A stretch of 64,000 nt of DNA from Paenibacillus sp. PAMC 26794. GTDB lineage: Bacteria; Bacillota; Bacilli; Paenibacillales; Paenibacillaceae. The DNA lies in the NCBI RefSeq assembly GCF_000316035.1, contig NZ_ANHX01000092.1, positions 62,001 to 126,000 of the forward strand, in the 5' to 3' direction. The notes beneath the pieces were generated by a model. The model was not told where the DNA came from and did not search any database. It saw only the letters and a program-made list of their open reading frames with translations. Made by a program: the position numbers and the translations under genes. Positions 53,705 to 62,862 of this stretch are shown one piece after another (the first letter of the stretch is position 1; the number at the start of each line of letters is the position of its first letter).

Positions 53705-54958
53705 ATGTTTAAATTTAACGATGAGAAAGGGCAACTGAAATGCTCTTTTTGCGGTAAATCTCAGGAACAGGTACGTAAGCTGGTCGCTGGACCAGGCGTG
53801 TACATTTGTGATGAATGTATCGAACTTTGCACCGAAATCGTTGAGGAAGAGCTCGGTCATGACGAAGAAGTAGACCTCAAGGATATTCCAAAACCGAAAG
53901 AAATTCGTAATATTCTGGATCAATATGTTATTGGACAGGATCAGGCGAAGAAGTCATTGTCTGTTGCAGTGTACAATCACTACAAACGGATCAACACACA
54001 AAGCAAGATTGAAGATGTTGAATTGTCAAAGAGTAACATTTTGCTGTTAGGACCTACGGGTTCCGGTAAAACGTTGCTTGCGCAAACGATGGCAAAAATT
54101 CTGAATGTACCTTTTGCTATTGCTGATGCTACGTCATTAACAGAAGCAGGTTATGTGGGTGAGGATGTAGAGAACATCCTGCTCAAGTTGATTCAAGCTG
54201 CTGATTATGATGTGGAAAAAGCAGAGCGTGGCATTATTTATATCGATGAGATTGATAAAGTAGCGCGTAAATCCGAAAACCCATCCATTACTCGTGATGT
54301 ATCGGGCGAAGGTGTGCAACAGGCTCTATTGAAAATTCTTGAAGGAACTGTGGCTTCTGTACCACCACAAGGTGGTCGTAAACATCCTCATCAAGAATTC
54401 ATTCAGATCGATACAACGAATATCCTGTTCATTTGCGGCGGTGCCTTTGATGGTCTGGAGCAAATGATCAAACGCCGGATCGGTAAAAAAGTCATTGGCT
54501 TTAATACCGTTTCTGAGCAAAAAGATCTGAAACCAGGTGAATACCTGGGTATGGTATTGCCGGAAGATTTGCTGAAATTCGGTCTGATTCCGGAATTTGT
54601 AGGCCGTCTGCCAGTCATCTCCACTTTGGAGCCACTGGATGAAGATACGCTGGTACGGATTCTTTCCGAACCAAAAAACGCGCTTACCAAACAGTACCAA
54701 AAACTGCTTGAGCTGGATAATGTGAATCTGGTATTTGAACCAGCTGCATTGCTCGCGATTGCAAAAGAAGCAATTAAACGTAACACAGGTGCACGTGGAT
54801 TGCGTGCCATCATTGAAGGTATCATGCTTGAAATCATGTATGAAGTGCCTTCACGTGAAGATGTTACGGACTGTGTCATTACCGAAGAAGTTGTTGAGAA
54901 AAGAGTCGTGCCTGAACTAAGCCAATCGAAGGACGATAAGCAGGAAGAAAGCGCCTAA
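53705..54958 (+). CDS. clpX: ATP-dependent Clp protease ATP-binding subunit ClpX
   Basis: 417 residues, ATG 53705 after AAAGGGGTGG. N-terminal zinc-binding domain (CSFCGKSQ and ICDECIELC), Walker A GPTGSGKT near residue 120, Walker B IIYIDEIDK, a RKSENPSITRDVSGEGVQQA sensor region and the ClpP-docking IGF loop (RIGKKVIGF). Unfoldase partner of ClpP, in one operon with it. Confidence 0.97.
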   Translation: MFKFNDEKGQLKCSFCGKSQEQVRKLVAGPGVYICDECIELCTEIVEEELGHDEEVDLKDIPKPKEIRNILDQYVIGQDQAKKSLSVAVYNHYKRINTQSKIEDVELSKSNILLLGPTGSGKTLLAQTMAKILNVPFAIADATSLTEAGYVGEDVENILLKLIQAADYDVEKAERGIIYIDEIDKVARKSENPSITRDVSGEGVQQALLKILEGTVASVPPQGGRKHPHQEFIQIDTTNILFICGGAFDGLEQMIKRRIGKKVIGFNTVSEQKDLKPGEYLGMVLPEDLLKFGLIPEFVGRLPVISTLEPLDEDTLVRILSEPKNALTKQYQKLLELDNVNLVFEPAALLAIAKEAIKRNTGARGLRAIIEGIMLEIMYEVPSREDVTDCVITEEVVEKRVVPELSQSKDDKQEESA

Positions 54959-55078
54959 TGAAGGCCTGAATCCCGTTGAACTCTGAAATATAGACTTGTC
55001 AGTTCTCCACTTTGGCAGAAGGCGAATTCATGTCTCTGTCAGGGTGGAGCTTTGACGTTGTGGGGAGAGAAATCACTC

Positions 55079-56176
55079 ATGTATTTAAGACAGGATACAC
55101 GTCCCGTGAAAGTGGGAAACGTAACGATCGGTGGCAGTAACGAAGTCATTATCCAAAGTATGTGTACAACCAAAACGGCAGACGTTGAAGCAACGGTTGC
55201 AGAGATTCTGCGACTGGAAGAAGCGGGTTGTCAAGTGGTACGTGTAACGGTGAATAATGAGGAAGCTGCCGCAGCCATCAAGGAAATCAAAAAACGCATT
55301 AATATACCGCTCGTAGCGGACATTCATTTCAACTATAAGCTGGCTTTACTTGCGATTGAGAACGGCATCGATAAAGTTCGGATTAATCCAGGTAACATCG
55401 GTAAACGTGCAAAAGTGGAAGAAGTGGTTAAGGCTTGTAAAGACCGCGGCATTCCGATTCGGATTGGAGTAAATGCAGGGTCTTTGGAAAACCATCTCCT
55501 TGAGAAGTATGGGTATCCTACGGCAGATGCTATGGTAGAAAGTGCATTGTATCACATTGGTATTTTGGAAGAGCTTGATTTCCATGATATCATCGTTTCC
55601 CTCAAAGCATCGGATGTGCCGATGGCAATTGAGGCGTATACCAAAGCAGCTCAAATCATTCCGTATCCGTTGCATCTTGGGATTACCGAAGCGGGTACAT
55701 TGTTCTCTGGTACGATCAAAAGCTCCGCAGGTATGGGAGCCTTATTGTCCATGGGTATTGGTTCTACGATGCGGATCTCACTGAGTGCGGACCCGGTAGA
55801 AGAAATCAAGGTTGCTCGTGATCTGCTCAAAACATTTGGACTCATTACAAATGCAGCTACATTGATCTCCTGCCCAACGTGTGGACGTTTGGACATCGAC
55901 CTGTTCTCCATTGCCAACGAAGTGGAAGAGTATATCTCCAAACTGAAGGTGCCGATTAAAGTATCGGTGTTGGGTTGTGCGGTTAATGGTCCAGGTGAGG
56001 CCAAAGAAGCGGATATCGGGATTGCCGGTGCTCGTGGAGAAGGTCTCTTGTTCCGCCACGGCAAGATGATCCGTAAAGTGCCTGAAGAAATCATGGTTGA
56101 GGAATTAAAAAAAGAGATCGATAAAATCGTCGAAGCCTACGAAGAGACAGGTGTTATTCCTGGTCGTTCGCACTGA
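55079..56176 (+). CDS. ispG: 4-hydroxy-3-methylbut-2-enyl diphosphate synthase (flavodoxin)
   Basis: 365 residues, ATG 55079 nine bases after GGGGAGAGA; an in-frame TTG at 55052 overlaps no better site. Iron-sulfur enzyme of the MEP isoprenoid pathway. It shows RPVKVGNVTIGG at the start, VADIHFNYKLAL, RINPGNIG, the cysteines of ISCPTCGRLDID, and the third in LGCAVNGPGEAKEADIG. It lies between clpX and lonB, a place where B. subtilis has no gene. A 120-base gap after clpX and its own terminator suggest separate expression. Confidence 0.96.
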   Translation: MYLRQDTRPVKVGNVTIGGSNEVIIQSMCTTKTADVEATVAEILRLEEAGCQVVRVTVNNEEAAAAIKEIKKRINIPLVADIHFNYKLALLAIENGIDKVRINPGNIGKRAKVEEVVKACKDRGIPIRIGVNAGSLENHLLEKYGYPTADAMVESALYHIGILEELDFHDIIVSLKASDVPMAIEAYTKAAQIIPYPLHLGITEAGTLFSGTIKSSAGMGALLSMGIGSTMRISLSADPVEEIKVARDLLKTFGLITNAATLISCPTCGRLDIDLFSIANEVEEYISKLKVPIKVSVLGCAVNGPGEAKEADIGIAGARGEGLLFRHGKMIRKVPEEIMVEELKKEIDKIVEAYEETGVIPGRSH

Positions 56177-56198
56177 TTGATTCATATCTTGTTACAAC

Positions 56199-56227
56199 AA
56201 AAGCTCGCCAGCGATGGCGGGCTTTTT
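56199..56227 (+). terminator. Terminator of ispG
   Basis: AAAGCTCGCCA/TGGCGGGCTTT stem with loop GCGA, then TTTATTT. Confidence 0.8.
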
Positions 56228-56343
56228 ATTTTCTCGCATACAAATTCCGCATCGCCCGTTTACGTCGCGTTGAAAAGGCTATACTACCAAGTATTAGCAT
56301 GATCTCATATGAGAATAGCGACAAAATAGGAGGATGTGAAGAC

Positions 56344-58098
56344 ATGGAATTTGGTATGGTCATCATGTTGATTCAGTTATTTTTTGGAGTGGTGATTGGT
56401 TTGTATTTCTGGAACCTGCTGCGTGGCCAGAAAACGAACCGCAGTGCCGTTGAGCGTGAATCTCGCAAGGAACTGGAGAAGCTGCGCAAGTTGCGTTCGA
56501 TCTCACTCACCAAGCCGCTGTCGGAGAAGACGCGTCCAGCTACCATTAACGATATTGTTGGGCAAAAAGATGGGCTCCGTGCCCTTAAGGCTGCATTATG
56601 CAGTGCGAATCCACAACATGTTATTATTTATGGTCCTCCCGGAGTCGGGAAGACAGCCGCCGCAAGGGTTGTAATGGAAGAGGCCAAGAAGAATCCATCT
56701 TCTCCCTTCAAGCCGGATGCTAAATTCACAGAGCTGGATGCAACGACAGCCCGTTTTGATGAACGTGGTATTGCGGACCCCTTAATTGGTTCGGTCCATG
56801 ATCCGATATATCAAGGAGCAGGAGCCATGGGCGTTGCAGGTATTCCACAACCCAAACCGGGTGCCGTGACGAAAGCGCATGGGGGAATGCTTTTTATTGA
56901 TGAAATTGGTGAATTGCATTCCATCCAGATGAATAAGCTGTTGAAAGTACTGGAGGATCGCAAGGTGTTTTTGGAGAGTGCGTACTATAACTCGGAAGAC
57001 ACGCATACTCCTGCTTATATCCACGATATTTTTCAAAACGGCCTGCCGGCCGATTTCCGCCTTGTCGGAGCGACGACCCGTTCGTCTCATGAGCTGCCAC
57101 CAGCTTTGCGTTCACGGTGCATGGAAGTCTATTTCCGTCCTTTATTACCTGAGGAGATTGGACGAATTGCAGAAGACGCTGTACAAAAAATAGGGTTTAG
57201 CCCATGTCCGGATGCCGTTGATGTGGTCAAGCGATATGCAACCAATGGCCGCGAAGCGGTTAATATCATTCAGCTGGCAGCAGGACTTGCGCTGACAGAG
57301 AAACGTGAGACGCTCCAGGCGTCCGATGTGGAGTGGGTAGCTAGTAGCAGCCAGATTCAGCCAAGGCCAGATCGCAAGGTACCTTCGCAGCCACAGGTGG
57401 GGTTTGTGAATGGTTTGGCGGTATACGGCCCGAATATGGGAACTATTTTGGAGATCGAAGTGTCTGCTGTTCCGGCTCTCAAAAACCAAGGCCGAATCAA
57501 CATTACAGGTGTTGTGGATGAAGAAGAGATTGGAGGCGGTTCGCGTACACTCCGGCGAAAAAGTATGGCCAAAGGCTCGGTTGAAAATGTGTTAACCGTA
57601 TTAAAAGCCATGGGTATTCGTCCGAATGATTACGATTTACACGTGAATTTCCCAGGTGGGACGCCTATTGATGGTCCCTCCGCCGGGATTGCCATGGCGA
57701 CTGCCATTACATCAGCCATTCAGGGGCGCCCTGTGGATCATGAGACAGCGATGACTGGCGAGATCAGTATTCATGGTCGGGTTAAGCCTATTGGTGGCGT
57801 GCTGGCCAAGGTGGAGGCTGCCTTTCAGGCAGGAGCGAAGACCGTTATTATTCCCGCGGAGAACTGGCAGTCCATTTTTGAGAATCTGGATGGCTTGCGC
57901 GTTATCCCGGTAGATACGGTACAGGACGTATTCCGTGAAGTGTTCGCCTGGGTTCCGGAATCACAACAGATGGAACAAACGAAGCTTGCAGAGGAGACCG
58001 TTGCACCTGCACCGGAGATTTTTCCGCCGGCGTCCGCTTCCTATTTGCGTGCGGACGTGCCTCGTCCAGGACAGGTTACAGATTCGGGAAGCTGCTAA
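56344..58098 (+). CDS. lonB: LonB-type ATP-dependent protease (sporulation-type)
   Basis: 584 residues, ATG 56344 behind TAGGAGG; the frame open to 56299 lacks a site. A membrane-spanning segment near the N-terminus (MVIMLIQLFFGVVIGLYFWN) is followed by the AAA+ domain with Walker A IYGPPGVGKTAAA and Walker B GMLFIDEIGELHS, and the Lon protease domain with the catalytic Ser in DGPSAGIAMATA and Lys in KPIGGVLAKVEAA. In B. subtilis LonB acts in the forespore. The order lonB-lonA-engB is conserved. Confidence 0.93.
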   Translation: MEFGMVIMLIQLFFGVVIGLYFWNLLRGQKTNRSAVERESRKELEKLRKLRSISLTKPLSEKTRPATINDIVGQKDGLRALKAALCSANPQHVIIYGPPGVGKTAAARVVMEEAKKNPSSPFKPDAKFTELDATTARFDERGIADPLIGSVHDPIYQGAGAMGVAGIPQPKPGAVTKAHGGMLFIDEIGELHSIQMNKLLKVLEDRKVFLESAYYNSEDTHTPAYIHDIFQNGLPADFRLVGATTRSSHELPPALRSRCMEVYFRPLLPEEIGRIAEDAVQKIGFSPCPDAVDVVKRYATNGREAVNIIQLAAGLALTEKRETLQASDVEWVASSSQIQPRPDRKVPSQPQVGFVNGLAVYGPNMGTILEIEVSAVPALKNQGRINITGVVDEEEIGGGSRTLRRKSMAKGSVENVLTVLKAMGIRPNDYDLHVNFPGGTPIDGPSAGIAMATAITSAIQGRPVDHETAMTGEISIHGRVKPIGGVLAKVEAAFQAGAKTVIIPAENWQSIFENLDGLRVIPVDTVQDVFREVFAWVPESQQMEQTKLAEETVAPAPEIFPPASASYLRADVPRPGQVTDSGSC

Positions 58099-58184
58099 GC
58101 GCTTCCCTTCATTGGTTTTTTATGTGAACATTTGATAGAATAATGAATGACTACAACCTGAGAGCCATTGGAGGTGTGAAAGCG

Positions 58185-60551
58185 ATGGGACCGAGCAAAG
58201 CGAAAGGTCGTCGTTTTCCTTTACTGCCTTTAAGAGGACTTCTCGTCTACCCGAGTATGGTACTGCATCTCGATGTGGGCCGGGAGAAATCGGTCAAGGC
58301 TTTAGAAAAAGCGATGGTAGAAGAACATCTGATTCTCCTATGTTCCCAAGCCGAAGTAAATATTGAAGAACCAACACAAGAGGACATTTTCAAAATCGGA
58401 ACCGTGGCCAAGGTCAGACAGATGCTGAAGCTTCCGAACGGTACGATTCGTGTACTCGTGGAAGGCTTGGAACGGGCTGAAATTATTGAATATACGGACA
58501 ACGAGGAATATTATGAAGTACTGGCAAAAGAGCTGCCTGAAGAGGAGAATACCCATCCGGAGACGGATGCCTTGATGCGTACTGTTCTGAACCAGTTCGA
58601 GAATTATATTAATCTGTCCAAAAAAGTGACACCCGAGACACTTGCGGCTGTGTCTGATATTGAAGAACCGGGGCGATTGGCCGATGTCATCACGAGTCAC
58701 CTGTCCCTGAAGATCAAGGATAAACAGGAAATTCTGGAGACCATCGACGTTCGGGCACGTCTGGAGAAATTGCTGGACATCCTGAATAACGAACGCGAAG
58801 TGCTGGAGCTTGAACGCAAAATCAGCCAACGTGTGAAGAAACAGATGGAAAAAACGCAGAAGGAATATTATTTGCGCGAGCAGATGAAAGCGATCCAGAA
58901 AGAACTGGGTGAAAAAGAAGGCCGTGCAGGTGAGGTCGAGGAACTTCGCACTCAGATGGAAGAACTCGGCTTGCCGGACAAGGTGAAAGAAAAGGTCGAG
59001 AAAGAAATTGATCGACTGGAGAAAATGCCTGCAAGTTCAGCTGAGGGCGGAGTCATTCGCAACTACGTGGATTGGCTGCTTGGCCTTCCTTGGAGTCAGA
59101 TGACAGCAGATGATCTGGATATCCAAAAAGCCGAAGATGTGCTCAATGCAGATCATTACGGACTGGAAAAGCCCAAAGAGCGTGTGCTTGAATATCTGGC
59201 TGTCCAGAAGCTCGTCAAGAAGCTCAAAGGGCCAATTCTCTGTCTGGTTGGACCTCCAGGGGTCGGTAAAACATCACTTGCCCGTTCGATCGCCAGATCG
59301 CTGGGTCGGGAGTTTGTAAGAATCTCTCTTGGCGGCGTGCGGGATGAAGCAGAGATTCGTGGGCATCGACGTACCTATGTAGGAGCTATGCCTGGGCGTA
59401 TCATCCAGGGGATGAAGACGGCAGGTTCACTGAATCCGGTATTCCTGCTGGACGAGATTGATAAGATGGCTTCAGATTTCCGCGGAGATCCTTCCGCAGC
59501 GTTACTTGAGGTACTTGATCCGGAACAGAATAATACGTTTAGTGATCATTTTGTAGAATTGCCGTTTGACTTATCCAACGTTATGTTTATAACAACTGCC
59601 AACACGGTACACAACATTCCGCGTCCACTACTGGATCGGATGGAAATGCTCAATATTCCTGGTTACACGGAGCTGGAGAAGCAACAAATTGCGAAAAACT
59701 ATTTGCTGCCCAAACAGAAACAGGACCATGGTTTGCAAGAAGAACAACTGGAAATCCCGGATGACGCGCTGTTGCGTGTGATTCGCGAATATACACGGGA
59801 GTCGGGTGTGCGTAATCTGGAACAGCAGATGGCTTCGTTGTGCCGGAAAGCTGCCAAGAACATCGTATCTGGTGTGGAAGGTCAGATCAATATCACATCA
59901 GATGAGATCAAAGACTACCTTGGGCCTGGCAAGTTCCGTTATGGCATGGCCGAACTGGAAGATCAGATTGGTACCGTAACAGGTCTTGCTTGGACTGAAG
60001 TGGGTGGAGATACCCTTATCATTGAAGTGACGGTCGTGCCTGGAACAGGTAAATTGACTCTCACAGGTAAACTGGGTGATGTCATGAAGGAATCGGCTCA
60101 AGCCGCATTCAGTTACACCCGTTCCAAAGCTACACAGCTCGGGATTGCACCTGACTTCCATGAGAAGAACGATATCCACATTCACGTTCCTGAAGGAGCC
60201 ATTCCGAAGGATGGTCCGTCTGCCGGAATTACGATGGCAACAGCATTAATCTCAGCTTTGACGAACAAACATGTGTCCAAAGATATCGCGATGACTGGTG
60301 AAATAACACTGCGTGGACGTGTGCTGCCGATTGGTGGTCTGAAAGAGAAATCACTGGCAGCCCATCGTGCCGGCTATAAAAAAATATTATTACCCAAAGA
60401 TAACGAACGGGACCTGCGTGACATTCCAGACAGCATCAAGGAAGATGTGGAATTTGTTCCTGTAGCCCATATGGATCAGGTATTGCAGCATGCACTTGTT
60501 GAGCAGACAGGAATTTCACCTGTAATCCACGTATCTGAAAGGTTCGTATGA
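58185..60551 (+). CDS. lon: ATP-dependent protease LonA
   Basis: 788 residues; ATG 58185 is 8 bases after GGAGGTG, better than ATG 58143. N-terminal substrate-binding domain from FPLLPLRGLLVYPSMVLHL, a long coiled coil (about 185-280), AAA+ domain with GPPGVGKTSLARSIA and FLLDEIDKM, and the protease domain with catalytic Ser in KDGPSAGITMATA and Lys in GGLKEKSLAA. Degrades damaged and regulatory proteins in the cytosol. No CIRCE or CtsR operator is visible. A GGGAAGC/GCTTCCC hairpin at 58086-58107 covers the end of lonB. Confidence 0.97.
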   Translation: MGPSKAKGRRFPLLPLRGLLVYPSMVLHLDVGREKSVKALEKAMVEEHLILLCSQAEVNIEEPTQEDIFKIGTVAKVRQMLKLPNGTIRVLVEGLERAEIIEYTDNEEYYEVLAKELPEEENTHPETDALMRTVLNQFENYINLSKKVTPETLAAVSDIEEPGRLADVITSHLSLKIKDKQEILETIDVRARLEKLLDILNNEREVLELERKISQRVKKQMEKTQKEYYLREQMKAIQKELGEKEGRAGEVEELRTQMEELGLPDKVKEKVEKEIDRLEKMPASSAEGGVIRNYVDWLLGLPWSQMTADDLDIQKAEDVLNADHYGLEKPKERVLEYLAVQKLVKKLKGPILCLVGPPGVGKTSLARSIARSLGREFVRISLGGVRDEAEIRGHRRTYVGAMPGRIIQGMKTAGSLNPVFLLDEIDKMASDFRGDPSAALLEVLDPEQNNTFSDHFVELPFDLSNVMFITTANTVHNIPRPLLDRMEMLNIPGYTELEKQQIAKNYLLPKQKQDHGLQEEQLEIPDDALLRVIREYTRESGVRNLEQQMASLCRKAAKNIVSGVEGQINITSDEIKDYLGPGKFRYGMAELEDQIGTVTGLAWTEVGGDTLIIEVTVVPGTGKLTLTGKLGDVMKESAQAAFSYTRSKATQLGIAPDFHEKNDIHIHVPEGAIPKDGPSAGITMATALISALTNKHVSKDIAMTGEITLRGRVLPIGGLKEKSLAAHRAGYKKILLPKDNERDLRDIPDSIKEDVEFVPVAHMDQVLQHALVEQTGISPVIHVSERFV

Positions 60552-60558
60552 AGAGTAG

Positions 60559-60601
60559 ACCGTTCTGCGGAGGCTTCGGCGTCCGCTGGAACGGTTTTTT
60601 T
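60559..60601 (+). terminator. Terminator after lon
   Basis: ACCGTTC...GCGGA (60559-60572) pairs with TCCGC...GAACGGT, then TTTTTTT. Confidence 0.85.
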
Positions 60602-60681
60602 GGTATGATAGAACAATCCATGGCATAATACCATCAACAGGTTATGCTTAGCACAGGCGTGCAAGAGAGGAAAGATACAAT

Positions 60682-61338
60682 ATGAAAGTAAATCAATCTG
60701 AATTTATTATCAGTGCCGTTCGGCCTGAACAATACCCTGAGGACGGTCTGCCAGAGATTGCTTTGGCGGGACGCTCCAATGTGGGGAAATCTTCCCTGAT
60801 CAACCGTTTGATCAATCGTAAAAATCTGGCTCGGACAAGTTCAACACCGGGTAAGACACAGCAACTGAACTACTATAAAATTAATCAGGATCTCTACTTC
60901 GTCGATTTCCCGGGGTATGGCTATGCCAAAGTTTCGAAAGAGCAGCGTTTTGCCTGGGGCAAAATGATGGAGAAATATTTGTTGGGACGCGAAGAATTGA
61001 AACTGGTCATGCAGATGGTGGATATGAGACATGAACCGTCCAAAGAGGACAAGATGATGAACGAATGGCTTCGTCATAATGGACTGCCTTTGGTTGTCGT
61101 AGCAACCAAGATGGACAAGATTCCAAAAACCCGCAGAGCCAAATATATCAAAGTCATTAAGGAATCACTGGGTCTACGTTCAGGGGATCTGTTTGTACCT
61201 TTTTCATCCGAAGAAGGATTGGGGAAGGAAGAGTTATGGGACATCATCACCCGCCATGCCCGCATCGATAAGTATGCACCAGTGCTGGAAGCAGAGGGTG
61301 CTTCTGATGAGGAAGAAACCAACGAAATTAACGGATAA
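60682..61338 (+). CDS. engB: Ribosome biogenesis GTPase YsxC/EngB
   Basis: 218 residues, ATG 60682 after AGAGGAAAG. GTPase motifs: G1 GRSNVGKSSLINRL near residue 32, G2 in TSSTPGKTQQ, G3 DFPGYGYAK, G4 VATKMDKIPK and G5 FSSEEGLG. Needed for late assembly of the 50S subunit. A Glu-rich tail of about 20 residues is longer than in B. subtilis YsxC. Confidence 0.96.
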   Translation: MKVNQSEFIISAVRPEQYPEDGLPEIALAGRSNVGKSSLINRLINRKNLARTSSTPGKTQQLNYYKINQDLYFVDFPGYGYAKVSKEQRFAWGKMMEKYLLGREELKLVMQMVDMRHEPSKEDKMMNEWLRHNGLPLVVVATKMDKIPKTRRAKYIKVIKESLGLRSGDLFVPFSSEEGLGKEELWDIITRHARIDKYAPVLEAEGASDEEETNEING

Positions 61339-61605
61339 CCGAGGTAGTATACCGTTTTAGTGCAGGAAAGTGAGCATGCTAAGTGAATTTTTGATGAGAT
61401 TCAGATTAATCCGGTTTTTTAAGGGATTTCGTGACAATTCATCATCTGGGTCTGGAGAAAAATAACGTTAGGGTAGTGTATAATGAGCATAGGTGCATAT
61501 TGCCAACAGTACCAAAATTACCGGCCATGCCGGCCTGAAGAATTTTGAGATGACTGCTACATGTGCAGGAAGGCAAAACAATCGGGAAAGAATTGAGGGA
61601 TTTGT

Positions 61606-62193
61606 ATGGCTCAGCGGTTAGCCACAGAGTACGTTAAGGCCACTATGAAATTGTCAGAACCCCAGTTGCATCAGTTTTTGCGCATGACAGAAGACGGCAG
61701 GCTTCATCACCGGGTTAAGGTGTTGGACAATGGTTGTCAGGAGGTTGTGCTGGGGGATGTAAGTGGAGAAGAAGTGCATTTCCCTTTTGACCGCATAGAA
61801 GGATTTTATATCTGTGAGTTATCTTGCCGCCTGGTGAATCTGCATCTGACCAACGTTGTCCGGAAGCTCTTTGTGACTTTTAAGGGTGACGGGGTCGTTC
61901 ATCGGATCTATAAAGGGTTCACCATGACGTATGTTTATGCTCAAGGCACTGTCCGCAAAATTGTGGAGAAGACCGGGGAGAACACCCGAGTGATCTATGA
62001 ATACAAAAATACGTTGCTTGAATTGCAACATCTGTTCCAGGCCAGAGATGTAGAACGCGAAATCAACCGTGTGTATGCCGAGATCGATTCACTGCTGGAC
62101 ACTAGAAAAGATGCGACTGCTGATCAGCTCCATCAGATTGATGAGACCCTTGCTCGTCATCAAAAACGGTTGTTTGAGCTTGAAGCTTATTAG
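61606..62193 (+). CDS. Conserved hypothetical protein between engB and hemA
   Basis: 195 residues, ATG 61606 after TTGAGGGA. Two-part sequence: a beta-rich N-terminal region (KVLDNGCQEVVLGDVSGEEV, HLTNVVRKLFVTFKGDGVVH, GTVRKIVEKTGENTRVIYEY) and a helical C-terminal coiled coil (ARDVEREINRVYAEIDSLLD to the end). I recall near-identical proteins in other Paenibacillus genomes, some carrying the label non-ribosomal peptide synthetase module, which the sequence does not support. It sits where B. subtilis has ysxD. Function unknown. Confidence 0.8.
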   Translation: MAQRLATEYVKATMKLSEPQLHQFLRMTEDGRLHHRVKVLDNGCQEVVLGDVSGEEVHFPFDRIEGFYICELSCRLVNLHLTNVVRKLFVTFKGDGVVHRIYKGFTMTYVYAQGTVRKIVEKTGENTRVIYEYKNTLLELQHLFQARDVEREINRVYAEIDSLLDTRKDATADQLHQIDETLARHQKRLFELEAY

Positions 62194-62862
62194 CTTAAAA
62201 TTGTATGTTTATAAACGTATATGTATATAATGAATTCCCTTGTATCTTCCGAGCAGTGGCACTCGCCAATGTGGAGGTTTCAGGGGGATTTTTTGATGTG
62301 AGATCGAATATTCCGAATTGAAAATATTTATTTTACAATCTTCTGGAAAAGGGTTGATTTCACTTTGATTCAATGTTATTTTTAATCTCGTTGAAAACAA
62401 TATAGGAACCAGGATTCACTCAGGACATTATATGTTGCGAGAGATTTTTCCCTCGGGAAGTGAATGACGTAGGTCCTAGTTGAAACACCAGAGATGAACA
62501 ACCAGATTGAACGGGTTTAAATAAAAAGTATATTGCATACACAATGTTCACATATCGGGATGGACACATAACCTCCCAAACTCTAATAGTCATGGAATAA
62601 TTCCATGGCTATTTGTTTTAATATGCGTATCGTTATGAATATTCATAATCGACACTTTTTAACGCATAACGGTGAACTTTGGTGAGACACTACAATAAAT
62701 GACAGTGCATATGATGATGAACATGGTGATTTCATAAACATTTCATAAAAATGACCCGGTCACGGCTATGATGTGTGATATAATTAACCATGTCAATCAT
62801 AAATGGATAGACATATGCAGTAAGCACTTTGATTGGAAATTTATTAGGCAGGTGAACTTGCA
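62194..62862 (+). other. Long non-coding gap before hemA
   Basis: No gene is supported in this 669-base gap. A terminator-like hairpin AGTCATGGAA-TAA-TTCCATGGCT lies at 62589-62611 followed by ATTTGTTTTAAT. Bases 62400-62530 are richer in GC than the surroundings and have paired pieces (CCCTCGGG, AGGAACC with GGTCCT), so a small RNA is possible but not shown. Confidence 0.5.
62776..62784 (+). promoter_or_regulatory. Extended -10 promoter of hemA
   Basis: TGATATAAT, an extended -10 element (TGnTATAAT) about 80 bases before the hemA start; no good -35 box. Confidence 0.55.
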
